Source of the DNA: Sphingopyxis sp.
Lineage (GTDB): Bacteria > Pseudomonadota > Alphaproteobacteria > Sphingomonadales > Sphingomonadaceae
NCBI RefSeq assembly: GCF_016704835.1
Contig: NZ_JADIZJ010000001.1
Location: forward strand, 729,001 to 793,000
Reading direction: 5' to 3'
Length of the DNA stretch: 64,000 bases
The notes under the pieces are model-generated. The model did no database searches. It had not been told where the DNA came from and saw nothing but the letters and a program-made list of their open reading frames with translations. How positions within the stretch are numbered: position 1 is the stretch's first letter; each line of letters begins with the position of its first letter. Positions 1 to 8,108 of the stretch are shown here, one piece after another. Position numbers and translations under genes: made by a program.

Positions 1-883
1 AGGTCCGCCCCTGCTCGACCGAAATCGCGGCGCCTTCGTAGTTTTCGGCGAGGGCGCGGGGCACGGTTCCGATCGTCCGCGAGCGCAATATGGTGTTTGG
101 CCTGACCTCGTCCGGGTCGGCGACCGAGAGGTTCGTCGTGAACACCGGATTCCAGCCTACTTTGCGATGCACGATGAGAATCCGGCCATCGGGAAGCGGC
201 GCGGCATCGCTGACCGCGCCCTTGTCCTGCGAATCATAAAAGAAGCGCGTCGGCGGTGCGGACAGGGCACCCGGGTATCCCGCGAGCATCACGCCACGAT
301 TGCGGCGCGGATCGTCGCGGCCACCCTCAGCCAGGATGATGATTCGCCCATCGGCGAGCCTTGCCATCGCCTCTGGCCCGCGACCCTTTGGCCAGTCGCG
401 CAGGACGACAGGGGCATGGCGAGCCTCAAGGCGGGTCAGGGCATCGTCGAAGCGCCAGAGCTGGTTGATGCGTTCCAGACCGACCCACGCTGTCCCCTGC
501 GCGCGATCGACAAACAGCGATTCGCTGTCGAGCATCGATTTGCGGTCGGGCCAGCCCGGCGGCGCCGGCAAGGGCGCAACGTGAAAAGCGGACAGCCGGC
601 CATCGTGATCGAAGGCGAGCCGCGTAGCATAGCCATTATCGCCGATCAGCAGGAACCGGTCGGGAGCGATTCGTGCAATCCCTGACAAACCGCCGAAGCG
701 GCTGTGCGGGCTGACGAGGTTCCAGCCGCGCACGAAGCGCAGCGTGCCGCTCGTCTGCGGCGCCAAGACCAGCGGGCGCGCGCTGGCGCCCTGAGTCCAG
801 TCGTCGATCGGGAAGCGCTGCACCGTCCCCGGCACCGGGCCGAGCGCGACAAAGATCAGGGCGGCGAAAAACAGGCGGCGCAT
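1..883 (-). CDS. Esterase-like activity of phytase family protein (3' end outside window)
   Basis: The reverse strand is open from an ATG at 883 to the window edge, about 294 codons with no stop. It begins with a hydrophobic export signal (MRRLFFAALIFVALGPVPG). The body has repeated DNG/DGR turns and a conserved SESLFVD segment, as in the beta-propeller 'esterase-like activity of phytase' family of secreted proteins. Members are usually 300-350 residues, so only the C-terminal end is missing. The substrate is unknown and the name rests on distant similarity to phytases. It is probably periplasmic. Overlapping frames on both strands are shadows. Confidence 0.7.
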   Translation of the reverse strand, partial: MRRLFFAALIFVALGPVPGTVQRFPIDDWTQGASARPLVLAPQTSGTLRFVRGWNLVSPHSRFGGLSGIARIAPDRFLLIGDNGYATRLAFDHDGRLSAFHVAPLPAPPGWPDRKSMLDSESLFVDRAQGTAWVGLERINQLWRFDDALTRLEARHAPVVLRDWPKGRGPEAMARLADGRIIILAEGGRDDPRRNRGVMLAGYPGALSAPPTRFFYDSQDKGAVSDAAPLPDGRILIVHRKVGWNPVFTTNLSVADPDEVRPNTILRSRTIGTVPRALAENYEGAAISVEQGRT

Positions 884-1059
884 CGGCGCGGGTTAGGGCG
901 GCGCCGCGCGAAAGGGAAGCGTGGCGGGGCGCGAAGCTGAACGCCAGCCAACAAGCGCGTTCAGGGTTCACTCAATGCGGATCGCTCATAACCCCTTCAT
1001 CGACCACCGCCCAGACGGGCAGCCCCAAGGGGCCAAACGACGAAAGAAGGAGAACGACG

Positions 1060-1467
1060 ATGAAAAAGATGGTGACCCTCTCGATCGCCGCCCTGATGTC
1101 CACTGCGACGCTGGGCATGGCGGCTCCTGCTGCGGCACAGAACGGCTATTACGACCGCGACGGCTATTCGAGCTATAATGTCGGCTATGACCGCGACGAC
1201 CGCCGTTACGATCGCCGTTACGATCGCCGCGCCGACCGCCGTGATTATCGCCAGGACCGTCGCTATAACCAGCAGCGGTACAACCAGCGCAATTATCGCC
1301 AGTGCGACAACGGCACCGGCGGAACGATCATCGGCGCAATCGCCGGTGGCCTCGCCGGCCATGAAATCGCCGGCCGCGGTGACCGCGCCGTCGGCACGAT
1401 CATCGGTGGCGCAGTCGGCGCAATCGCCGGCCGCGCGATCGACAAGGGGAATGACGGCTGCCGTTAA
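1060..1467 (+). CDS. Glycine-zipper 2TM domain surface protein
   Basis: A 135-residue exported protein. Residues 1-26 form a Sec signal peptide ending at AAAQ. Residues 28-82 are a hydrophilic stretch rich in Tyr, Arg and Asp with repeated DRRYDRR units. The C-terminal third (about 85-130) has two glycine-zipper helices (GTIIGAIAGGLAGHEIAG and GTIIGGAVGAIAGRAI), typical of the Rick_17kDa/2TM family of envelope proteins. The start follows a strong AAGAAGGAG ribosome site. It stands alone, with a strong terminator downstream. Members are thought to act in envelope structure or stress; no precise role can be read here. Confidence 0.85.
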   Translation: MKKMVTLSIAALMSTATLGMAAPAAAQNGYYDRDGYSSYNVGYDRDDRRYDRRYDRRADRRDYRQDRRYNQQRYNQRNYRQCDNGTGGTIIGAIAGGLAGHEIAGRGDRAVGTIIGGAVGAIAGRAIDKGNDGCR

Positions 1468-1508
1468 GGGCAGTCCCGACCTCCAATAAGTTGCAGTCCC
1501 CCCTCATG

Positions 1509-1538
1509 CCCCGCCCGGCCACCGCCGGGCGGGGTTTT
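1509..1538 (+). terminator. Rho-independent terminator after the glycine-zipper gene
   Basis: A perfect 10-bp GC stem (CCCCGCCCGG at 1509-1518 with CCGGGCGGGG at 1525-1534) closes a 6-nt loop and runs into TTTT. It lies about 40 bp after the stop codon at 1467. Confidence 0.85.
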
Positions 1539-1659
1539 CTTTATGCCGCGCGCCCCACACGGGAGACGGGGTTGCCTAAAAGACCGGCAAAGCCTAGGTT
1601 CTGGCCCAAGTGCACATCCGCGATTGGCGGATGCGTGAGAGAGACAGGTAATACTAGCC

Positions 1660-2751
1660 ATGCGGCAAATGGCAGCGCCATCAGGGCGACCGCCGCGGCC
1701 CGGGCCGACGGCAAAGGCGCGAACCAAGGCGGAACCCGCCACGCGTCCAACGAATTTCGTGCGGCCGCGCAGCTATGCCGCGATCGACCTTGGCACCAAC
1801 AACTGCCGGTTGCTGATCGCCCGCCCGCAGGATGGCGAACTGGTCGTGATCGACGCCTTTTCGCGCATTGTCCGGCTGGGCGAGGGTCTGCACGGCAGCG
1901 GCCGGATCAGCGATGCGGCGATGGACCGCACTGTCGCAGCGCTGGCGATCTGCGCCGACAAGCTGCGCCGCCGCCATGTGTCGCTGTCGCGCGCGGTGGC
2001 GACCGAAGCGTGCCGCCGCGCCGCCAATGGCGTCGAACTCGCCGAGCGCGTGCGGCGCGAGACCGGTATCGTGCTCGACATCATCTCCGCCGCCGAAGAA
2101 GCGCGACTCGCGGTGCTCGGCTGCCACAATCTGATGGAGCCCGGCGAAGGCCCCGCTCTTATTTTCGACATCGGCGGCGGTTCGACCGAGCTGATGCACG
2201 TCGACGTGTCGGACCATGATGTGACGATCCGCGACTGGATCAGCGTGCCGTGGGGCGTCGTGTCGCTGACCGAACATGCGCCGCTGCCCGAAGACAGCCT
2301 TGCGGGACGTCAGGCGGCCTATACGCATATGCGCGAAGTGACGCGCGATGCCTTTGCTGCCTTTGCCGGACGCGCCGAACAGTTCGCCGGCCAGAAGCTG
2401 CGTCTGCTCGGCACCAGCGGTACGGTGACGACGCTGGCCAGCGTGTTCCTGAACCTGCCCCGATACGACCGCCGCGCGGTCGACGGGCTGGTCGTGCCGA
2501 GCGATGCGATGCGCGACATCAGCCGCCGCCTGGCCGACGCCAGCATCGCCGACCGCGCCGAGATTGCATGCATCGGCCGCGAGCGCGCCGATCTGGTCGT
2601 CGCGGGCTGCGCGATTCTGGAAAGCATCATCGACCTGTGGCCCGCGGCGCGCGTCGGGGTCGCCGACCGCGGCATTCGCGAGGGCATTTTGCGCACCCTG
2701 GCGATGCAGGGCCGCGACATCCCCGTCACCCGCCGCGAGTATCGTAAATGA
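1660..2751 (+). CDS. ppx: Ppx/GppA family exopolyphosphatase
   Basis: The 363-residue protein belongs to the ASKHA-fold Ppx/GppA phosphatases, which hydrolyse inorganic polyphosphate or pppGpp. The first phosphate motif IDLGTNNCRLLIA lies near residue 43 and the second, FDIGGGSTEL, near residue 168, followed by LGTSGTVTT. At this length it is the short two-domain form without the C-terminal HD region of E. coli Ppx. The first 35 residues are basic and low in complexity, so the true start could be slightly downstream. The stop overlaps the start of rlmE (ATGA), so the two are co-transcribed. Sequence alone does not separate polyphosphate from pppGpp activity. Confidence 0.88.
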   Translation: MRQMAAPSGRPPRPGPTAKARTKAEPATRPTNFVRPRSYAAIDLGTNNCRLLIARPQDGELVVIDAFSRIVRLGEGLHGSGRISDAAMDRTVAALAICADKLRRRHVSLSRAVATEACRRAANGVELAERVRRETGIVLDIISAAEEARLAVLGCHNLMEPGEGPALIFDIGGGSTELMHVDVSDHDVTIRDWISVPWGVVSLTEHAPLPEDSLAGRQAAYTHMREVTRDAFAAFAGRAEQFAGQKLRLLGTSGTVTTLASVFLNLPRYDRRAVDGLVVPSDAMRDISRRLADASIADRAEIACIGRERADLVVAGCAILESIIDLWPAARVGVADRGIREGILRTLAMQGRDIPVTRREYRK

Positions 2752-3458
2752 GCGCGGCGAGCGGGAAAGGCGGCGGTAGCGGCCGCGGTGGCCTGCACGT
2801 GCGGGTCAAGACCGCGAAGAAGCGGAGCGTGTCGTCGACGCGCTGGCTGCAACGCCAGCTCAACGATCCCTATGTCCGCCGTGCGCAGGCCGAAGGTTAT
2901 CGATCGCGCGCCGCATACAAGTTGCTCGAGCTCGACGACAAGTTCGGCTTCATCAAAAAGGCGCGCGCGGTCGTCGATCTGGGTATCACGCCGGGCGGCT
3001 GGTCGCAGGTCGTACGCAAGAATAATCCGCGCGCGCGCGTCGCGGGCATCGACCTGCTGGCATGCGAGCCGATCGAAGGCGTGGCGATCCTCGAGATGGA
3101 TTTTATGGACGATACCGCGCCCGATGCACTGATTGAAGCGCTGGGCAGCGCCCCCGATCTGGTGATTTCGGACATGGCGGCGAACACCGTCGGCCATCAG
3201 CAGACCGACCATCTGCGCACGATCGGCCTTGCCGAAACTGCCGCCGATTTTGCGGTGCAGACGCTGCAACCCGGCGGCGCCTTTGTCGCCAAAGTGTTTG
3301 CCGGCGGCGCCGACCACACGCTGCTAACGCTGCTCAAGAAACATTTCACCACGGTCAAGCACGCCAAGCCGCCGGCGAGCCGCAAGGGGTCGCCCGAGCT
3401 CTATGTGATCGCGCAGGGGTTCAAGGGGCGTAGCAACGGCGGCGAACAGGACCGCTGA
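2748..3458 (+). CDS. rlmE: 23S rRNA (uridine-2552 2'-O) methyltransferase RlmE (FtsJ/RrmJ)
   Basis: The 236-residue SAM-dependent enzyme would methylate U2552 in the A loop of 23S rRNA during large-subunit maturation. The family core is present: SRAAYKLLELDDKF supplies the catalytic Lys, VVDLGITPGGWSQV is the SAM-binding loop, DLVISDMAANTVG carries the catalytic Asp, and FVAKVFAGG the second catalytic Lys. A basic 25-residue N-terminal extension is common in alphaproteobacteria. It overlaps ppx by four bases. Confidence 0.93.
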   Translation: MSAASGKGGGSGRGGLHVRVKTAKKRSVSSTRWLQRQLNDPYVRRAQAEGYRSRAAYKLLELDDKFGFIKKARAVVDLGITPGGWSQVVRKNNPRARVAGIDLLACEPIEGVAILEMDFMDDTAPDALIEALGSAPDLVISDMAANTVGHQQTDHLRTIGLAETAADFAVQTLQPGGAFVAKVFAGGADHTLLTLLKKHFTTVKHAKPPASRKGSPELYVIAQGFKGRSNGGEQDR

Positions 3459-3572
3459 GCACGCCTTGTTCCAAGTTCATTGCCGGGCCATTTAATCGCG
3501 CATACATAAGGTGATGACTACCGTATCTTCCGGGATCCGGTGGGGTCGCACATCATTTCCCAAGGACAGTCC

Positions 3573-5036
3573 ATGACGCATCGGTCGCGCAAATCCATCG
3601 CCCTGCTCACCCTTTCGGCCTTTGCGCTGGCGTCGTGCGGGGGCGGGGGCGGTTCGAGCACGGGCGGCAATGGCGGGCCGGTGACCGTCACTCCGACCCC
3701 GTCGCCCACCCCAACTGCGGGCTGCGGCCTCGCCGCGCGGCAGGGTTTTGCGAAGGCGGTGATCGACGAGTGGTATCTGTTCCCCAACGACGTCGCGAGT
3801 GGAGTCAATCCGGCGAGTTTCAGCAGCGTCGATGCCTATATTGACGCGCTGGTCGCGCCGGCACGCGCGCTCGGCAAGGACCGGTACTTCACCTACCTCA
3901 CCTCGATTGCCGAGGAGAATGCGTTTTTCGCGAGCGGGTCGAGCGCGGGGTTCGGCATCCGCCTGACCTATGACGCCGCAGCAAGCCAGGTCGTCATCGC
4001 CGAAGCCTATGAAGGCGCTCCTGCGATTGCGGCAGGAATCGACCGCAGCACCCGCATCCTCGCGATCGGCACCACCGCCAGCAATATGCGCACGATCGCC
4101 GCGATCGTCGCCGCCGAAGGCACCCAGGGGATCACCAATGCGCTCGGCCCCAGCGACCCCGGTGTGACCCGCATCTTGCGCATTCAGGATAGCGCCGGCA
4201 CCCGCGACGTCACCGTCAGCAAAGCCGATTATTCGCTCGACCCGATTTCGGACCGCTACGGCGCCAAGATCATCACCGAGGGCGGCCGAAATTACGGTTA
4301 CCTCAACCTGCGCAGCTTCATCTCGTCGGCGAACCCGCAGCTGCGCGCGGCATTCCTGAACTTCCGCAATCAGGGGGTGACCGATGTGATCATCGATTTC
4401 CGCTATAATGGCGGCGGGCTGGTTTCGACCGCCGAATTGATGGGCGATCTGATGGGCGAGGGTCGCAGCGGCGCAGTGTTTTCGCAGACCGTGTTTCGCG
4501 CGTCGAAATCGGTGGAAAATGACCAGCATCGCTTTGCCCCGACCGCCGAATCGATCGCGCCGACGCGCATCGCCTTTATCGGCACCAGCTCGACCGCATC
4601 GGCGAGCGAGCTGGTGATCAATTCGATGCTGCCTTATCTGGGCACCAACATGACGCTGGTCGGCAGCAACACTTATGGCAAACCGGTTGGCCAGATCGCG
4701 CTCGACAAGGCCGAATGCGACGACCGGATGCGCGTCGTCGCCTTTGCGACCGCCAATTCGACCGGCGCGGGCGATTATTACGATGGCCTGGCGCCGAAGA
4801 TTGCCAACAGCTGCGCCGCGGGCGACGATCTGAGCCTGCCGCTGGGCGACGCGCGCGAAGCGTCGGTGCGCGCGGCGATCGACTTTCTCGCCAACGGCAG
4901 CTGTACGACGCGGATCGCCGAAGCCAGCGTCGGTCCGGCGGCGCAGCGTAGCAATAGTCGCGTGCTCGCCGAACCCGAAATGCTGGTTCCCGACCGCCCG
5001 ACCGCGGCGCAGCGCGAGCTGCCGGGGCTGTTCTGA
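3573..5036 (+). CDS. S41 family peptidase, lipoprotein
   Basis: From the ATG at 3573, which follows AAGGACA, the protein has 487 residues. Its first 22 residues are a lipoprotein signal with the lipobox FALASC and lipidated Cys22, then a GGGGG/PTPSPTPT linker. A longer ORF from 3540 would hide this signal. After a degenerate PDZ-like region comes the S41 (tail-specific protease) catalytic domain: the nucleophile lies in STASASELVINSML and the catalytic Lys in NTYGKPVGQ. It probably cleaves periplasmic proteins from the membrane surface. It precedes cobQ by 28 bp. The substrate is unknown. Confidence 0.88.
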   Translation: MTHRSRKSIALLTLSAFALASCGGGGGSSTGGNGGPVTVTPTPSPTPTAGCGLAARQGFAKAVIDEWYLFPNDVASGVNPASFSSVDAYIDALVAPARALGKDRYFTYLTSIAEENAFFASGSSAGFGIRLTYDAAASQVVIAEAYEGAPAIAAGIDRSTRILAIGTTASNMRTIAAIVAAEGTQGITNALGPSDPGVTRILRIQDSAGTRDVTVSKADYSLDPISDRYGAKIITEGGRNYGYLNLRSFISSANPQLRAAFLNFRNQGVTDVIIDFRYNGGGLVSTAELMGDLMGEGRSGAVFSQTVFRASKSVENDQHRFAPTAESIAPTRIAFIGTSSTASASELVINSMLPYLGTNMTLVGSNTYGKPVGQIALDKAECDDRMRVVAFATANSTGAGDYYDGLAPKIANSCAAGDDLSLPLGDAREASVRAAIDFLANGSCTTRIAEASVGPAAQRSNSRVLAEPEMLVPDRPTAAQRELPGLF

Positions 5037-5064
5037 CCGGCGCGCTCCGGCGGGAGCGCCGCGC

Positions 5065-6519
5065 ATGCCCGCGTTGATGCTGCAGGGCACCGGGTCCGAC
5101 GTCGGCAAGTCGGTGCTGGTCGCTGGGCTGTGCCGCGCCTTTACCAACCGCGGGCTGACGGTTCGCCCGTTCAAGCCGCAGAATATGTCAAATAACGCCG
5201 CGGTGACGATCGACGGCGGCGAGATCGGGCGGGCGCAGGCGTTGCAGGCGATCGCATGCCGCACCCCGCCGCACAGCGACATGAACCCGGTGCTGCTGAA
5301 GCCGCAGGCCGATCGCACCTCGCAGCTGATCGTCCACGGCCGGGTGCGCGGGACGCTGGGCAGCGGCAATTTCCGCGAAGCGCGCGGCGCATTGTTGACC
5401 GAAGTGATGCAAAGCTATCACCGACTGTCGGCACAGTGCGACATCGTCATGGTCGAGGGGGCGGGATCGCCCGCCGAGATCAACCTGCGCGCGGGCGACA
5501 TCGCCAACATGGGTTTTGCGCGCCCCGCAAATGTCCCTGTCATACTGGTCGGTGACATCGACCGCGGCGGTGTGATCGCGGCGATCGTCGGCACCCGCGC
5601 TGTCATCGATCCCGAAGACGCGGCAATGATCCGCGGGTTCCTGATCAACAAGTTTCGCGGCGATCCGGCGCTGTTCGACGACGGGTATCGCGAGATTGAA
5701 GAACGCAGCGGCTGGCCGGGCTTTGGGGTCATCCCGTGGCTGCATGCCGCGGCGCGGCTGCCAAGCGAGGATGCGGTAATCCTTGAACGCCCTGCCGACC
5801 CGCGCGAGGGGCGCCGGATGATCGCCTGCCCGATCCTGCCGCGCATTTCCAATTTCGATGATCTCGATCCGTTCAAGCTCGAACCCGGGGTCGAGCTGGT
5901 GATGGTGCCGCCGGGGCAACCGATCCCCGCCGAGGCGGCGATCATCGTGCTGCCGGGGTCGAAGGCGACGATTGCCGATCTGGGCGCGTTGCGCGCCCAG
6001 GGCTGGGACATCGACATATTGGCCCACCATCGGCGCGGCGGGATGATCGTCGGGCTGTGCGGCGGTTATCAGATGCTCGGCCGCCGGGTCGCCGACCCGC
6101 TGGGGATCGAGGGGGTAGCGGATGACGTCGAGGGGCTCGGACTCCTCAACGTCGAAACGACACTTTCGCTCGTCAAGACGCTGCGTCCGGTCAGCGGATC
6201 GGCGCTTGGCGCGGCCCTTGCAGGCTATGAGATGCACATGGGCGAAACGCGCGGTCCCGGCACGGCGCGGCCCTTTGCAACACTGACCGATGGCGCCAGC
6301 GATGGTGCGATCAGCGGTGACGGCCGCGTGATCGGCTCGTACCTCCACGGCCTATTCGCCTCGGCCGAGCTGCGCCGTGCGGTGCTGGCGCGCCTCGGGG
6401 TGGCGGGTAGCGGGCGCGACTATGTCGCCGATATCGACGCGGCGCTCGACGCCATTGCGGCCGAACTCGAGGTCCACGTCGACCTCGATGCGCTGCTCGC
6501 GATCGCCGGGGTGGGGTAA
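5065..6519 (+). CDS. cobQ: Cobyric acid synthase CobQ
   Basis: The 484-residue enzyme amidates adenosylcobyrinic acid a,c-diamide at positions b, d, e and g in cobalamin synthesis, using glutamine and ATP. The N-terminal dethiobiotin-synthetase-like domain has the P-loop GTGSDVGKSVLVAG at residues 7-20. The C-terminal class I glutamine amidotransferase domain has its nucleophile Cys in VGLCGGYQMLG and the His in GSYLHGLF. Length is normal. No other cobalamin gene is nearby, so it is an isolated member of the pathway here, possibly read together with the upstream peptidase gene. Confidence 0.95.
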   Translation: MPALMLQGTGSDVGKSVLVAGLCRAFTNRGLTVRPFKPQNMSNNAAVTIDGGEIGRAQALQAIACRTPPHSDMNPVLLKPQADRTSQLIVHGRVRGTLGSGNFREARGALLTEVMQSYHRLSAQCDIVMVEGAGSPAEINLRAGDIANMGFARPANVPVILVGDIDRGGVIAAIVGTRAVIDPEDAAMIRGFLINKFRGDPALFDDGYREIEERSGWPGFGVIPWLHAAARLPSEDAVILERPADPREGRRMIACPILPRISNFDDLDPFKLEPGVELVMVPPGQPIPAEAAIIVLPGSKATIADLGALRAQGWDIDILAHHRRGGMIVGLCGGYQMLGRRVADPLGIEGVADDVEGLGLLNVETTLSLVKTLRPVSGSALGAALAGYEMHMGETRGPGTARPFATLTDGASDGAISGDGRVIGSYLHGLFASAELRRAVLARLGVAGSGRDYVADIDAALDAIAAELEVHVDLDALLAIAGVG

Positions 6520-6656
6520 CGGGTCGGGCCGAGCGACGCCAGCTTGCTCTCGATGTCCTCTGATTCCCCGCAATCTCGGGCTTGGCGAAGGGTGCATCAT
6601 GCGTCTATGGCAGCGCATTGGCCGGGAATCGCCCGACCGAAACCAGGAGAGAATTT

Positions 6657-6932
6657 ATGAATCACGCCGAACTGTCGGACGCCGTCGCCGCGTCGCTGGA
6701 CCTCAGCAAAGCCGACGGACGCAAGGCCGTCGATGCCGTCTTCGCCGCAATCGGTGATGCCGCCGCCAAGGGCGACGAAGTTTCGGTCAACGGCTTTGGC
6801 AAGTTCAAGGTCAAGGCGACCCCCGCCCGCGAAGGCCGCAATCCTTCGACCGGCGCGACGATCCAGATCAAGGCCGCCAAGAAGCTGACCTTTGGTCCGG
6901 CCAAGGCCGTCAAGGATCGCCTGAACGGCTGA
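6657..6932 (+). CDS. HU family DNA-binding protein
   Basis: The 91-residue histone-like protein bends and compacts DNA as a dimer. The start at 6657 is fixed by AGGAGA at 6645-6650; an upstream ATG in the same frame adds 25 residues unlike HU. The helical N-terminal half (MNHAELSDAVAASLDLSKADG) is followed by the family signature around GFGKFKVKATPAREGRNPSTG and ends FGPAKAVKDRLNG. It is a single gene with its own terminator. HupB and other HU paralogues cannot be separated by sequence alone. Confidence 0.93.
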   Translation: MNHAELSDAVAASLDLSKADGRKAVDAVFAAIGDAAAKGDEVSVNGFGKFKVKATPAREGRNPSTGATIQIKAAKKLTFGPAKAVKDRLNG

Positions 6933-6943
6933 TTATCCTGCGC

Positions 6944-6984
6944 AGGGTTTCGCCGGTGCGCCGGCGGAACCCTCGCACCTTTAT
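6944..6984. terminator. Hairpin terminator between the convergent HU and GT14 genes
   Basis: AGGGTTTCGCCGG (6944-6956) pairs with CCGGCGGAACCCT (6961-6973) with one G-U pair and a 4-nt loop. A weak T-rich tract (CTTTATT) follows on the plus strand. It lies between convergent genes and may serve both. Confidence 0.6.
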
Positions 6985-7889
6985 TGCGGCGTCAGCGCCG
7001 CCGCGGCTTTGGTGGGCAATTTCTGCAGCGCGATATCGCCGACATAGTCGTTCGCCGCCGCGGTCTTCAGATGCGCTTCGAGCAGGTCGAAAATCACCGG
7101 ATCCTTGTTTATGGCGAATTTGCGCGCGAACAGGTCGGGGCTGAGCGTCAGGCGCAGCGCATCGGCGGCACCGAAAACCCGGGGGCACAGCTGGTTCTTG
7201 CCATAGGGTATCCAATCGACCGTTCGCAGATCGTCATTGATCACCTCGCCCTGATTGAGGCTGTTCATTATCAGCGTCTGAAAAAAACCCTCGTCAGGTA
7301 TGAAGCTGCGCCGATAAAAGGCCTTGAAACGCTCGGCGGTCGGGTGATGGACCGCAAACTGGCAGAAGCTGCGGGACACCGCCTTCCACTGGGTACCGAT
7401 GAAGGGCGTCGCACCTTTCAGGAAGGGGCGCGGCACACCGGTCCGGAACATCCGCCCCAGTGCCTCGACCCACACGTGGTTGACGCGGTTTAACGTGTCG
7501 GGGCGGGCCGTTCGCTGGTCGCGCGCGCGGATAAACTGGCGGCGCGGGTTCGCACGCAGGAAGTCGCGGATATATGTCTGTGACTTGAGCGGAAAATCCT
7601 GGCCGCTGAGATTGATGTAATGCGTCCAGCTGCTGCTCATCGCGAGCAGTTTCGCCATGCCGCGGAGTTCGGCATCGACGAGACTGTAGCCGCCCCACAG
7701 CGCCTTTTTCGATTCGATGATCGCGGCGCCCTGATAGGGTTTGAGGAATTCGGCGATGTCGGCGGCGAATTTCGCGCCCGACCCCTTGTCGACATGGATC
7801 ACATAGCAGTTGCCGGGCGCGTAAATGGCGCGGAACATCCGTTTGAACTGTTCGGGAAAGCGGTGAAGGAGGATGAAATAGCCGATCAT
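6981..7889 (-). CDS. GT14 family (Core-2/I-branching type) glycosyltransferase
   Basis: The 302-residue protein resembles the 'Branch' family of beta-1,6-N-acetylglucosaminyltransferases. The N-terminus has the typical opening (IGYFILLHRFPEQFKRMFRAIY, then a YVIHVDKGS strand) and the acceptor-region motif YINLSGQDFPLKS at about residue 92, followed by DEGFFQTLIMNS. It has no signal peptide or membrane segment, so it should act in the cytoplasm on surface glycan precursors. It is not part of a visible polysaccharide cluster. The acceptor is unknown. Confidence 0.8.
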   Translation of the reverse strand: MIGYFILLHRFPEQFKRMFRAIYAPGNCYVIHVDKGSGAKFAADIAEFLKPYQGAAIIESKKALWGGYSLVDAELRGMAKLLAMSSSWTHYINLSGQDFPLKSQTYIRDFLRANPRRQFIRARDQRTARPDTLNRVNHVWVEALGRMFRTGVPRPFLKGATPFIGTQWKAVSRSFCQFAVHHPTAERFKAFYRRSFIPDEGFFQTLIMNSLNQGEVINDDLRTVDWIPYGKNQLCPRVFGAADALRLTLSPDLFARKFAINKDPVIFDLLEAHLKTAAANDYVGDIALQKLPTKAAAALTPQ

Positions 7890-8108
7890 TCGGGCATGCC
7901 TTTCGGACCGCCCAACCGGTCTGTCAGCCCACCGGATGCGCGATCATTTTCCTGTCCCGGAAAACCCAACCAAAGCCAATTTGATCGATAGGAGACAATG
8001 CCCGACAGATGGCCCGCCGCGTTACGGCGCGGCGTGGTCCAGTGACATCGCTTCCATATGGGGGGTGGCGGCAGTTTTGTAAGACCGCGGGCGGCCTGAC
8101 TGCGGCGG

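Noticed and set aside
3492..5369. A 625-codon minus-strand ORF
   Set aside because: It lies opposite the S41 peptidase and cobQ, is rich in Arg, His and Ala with no motifs, and is a GC-codon shadow.
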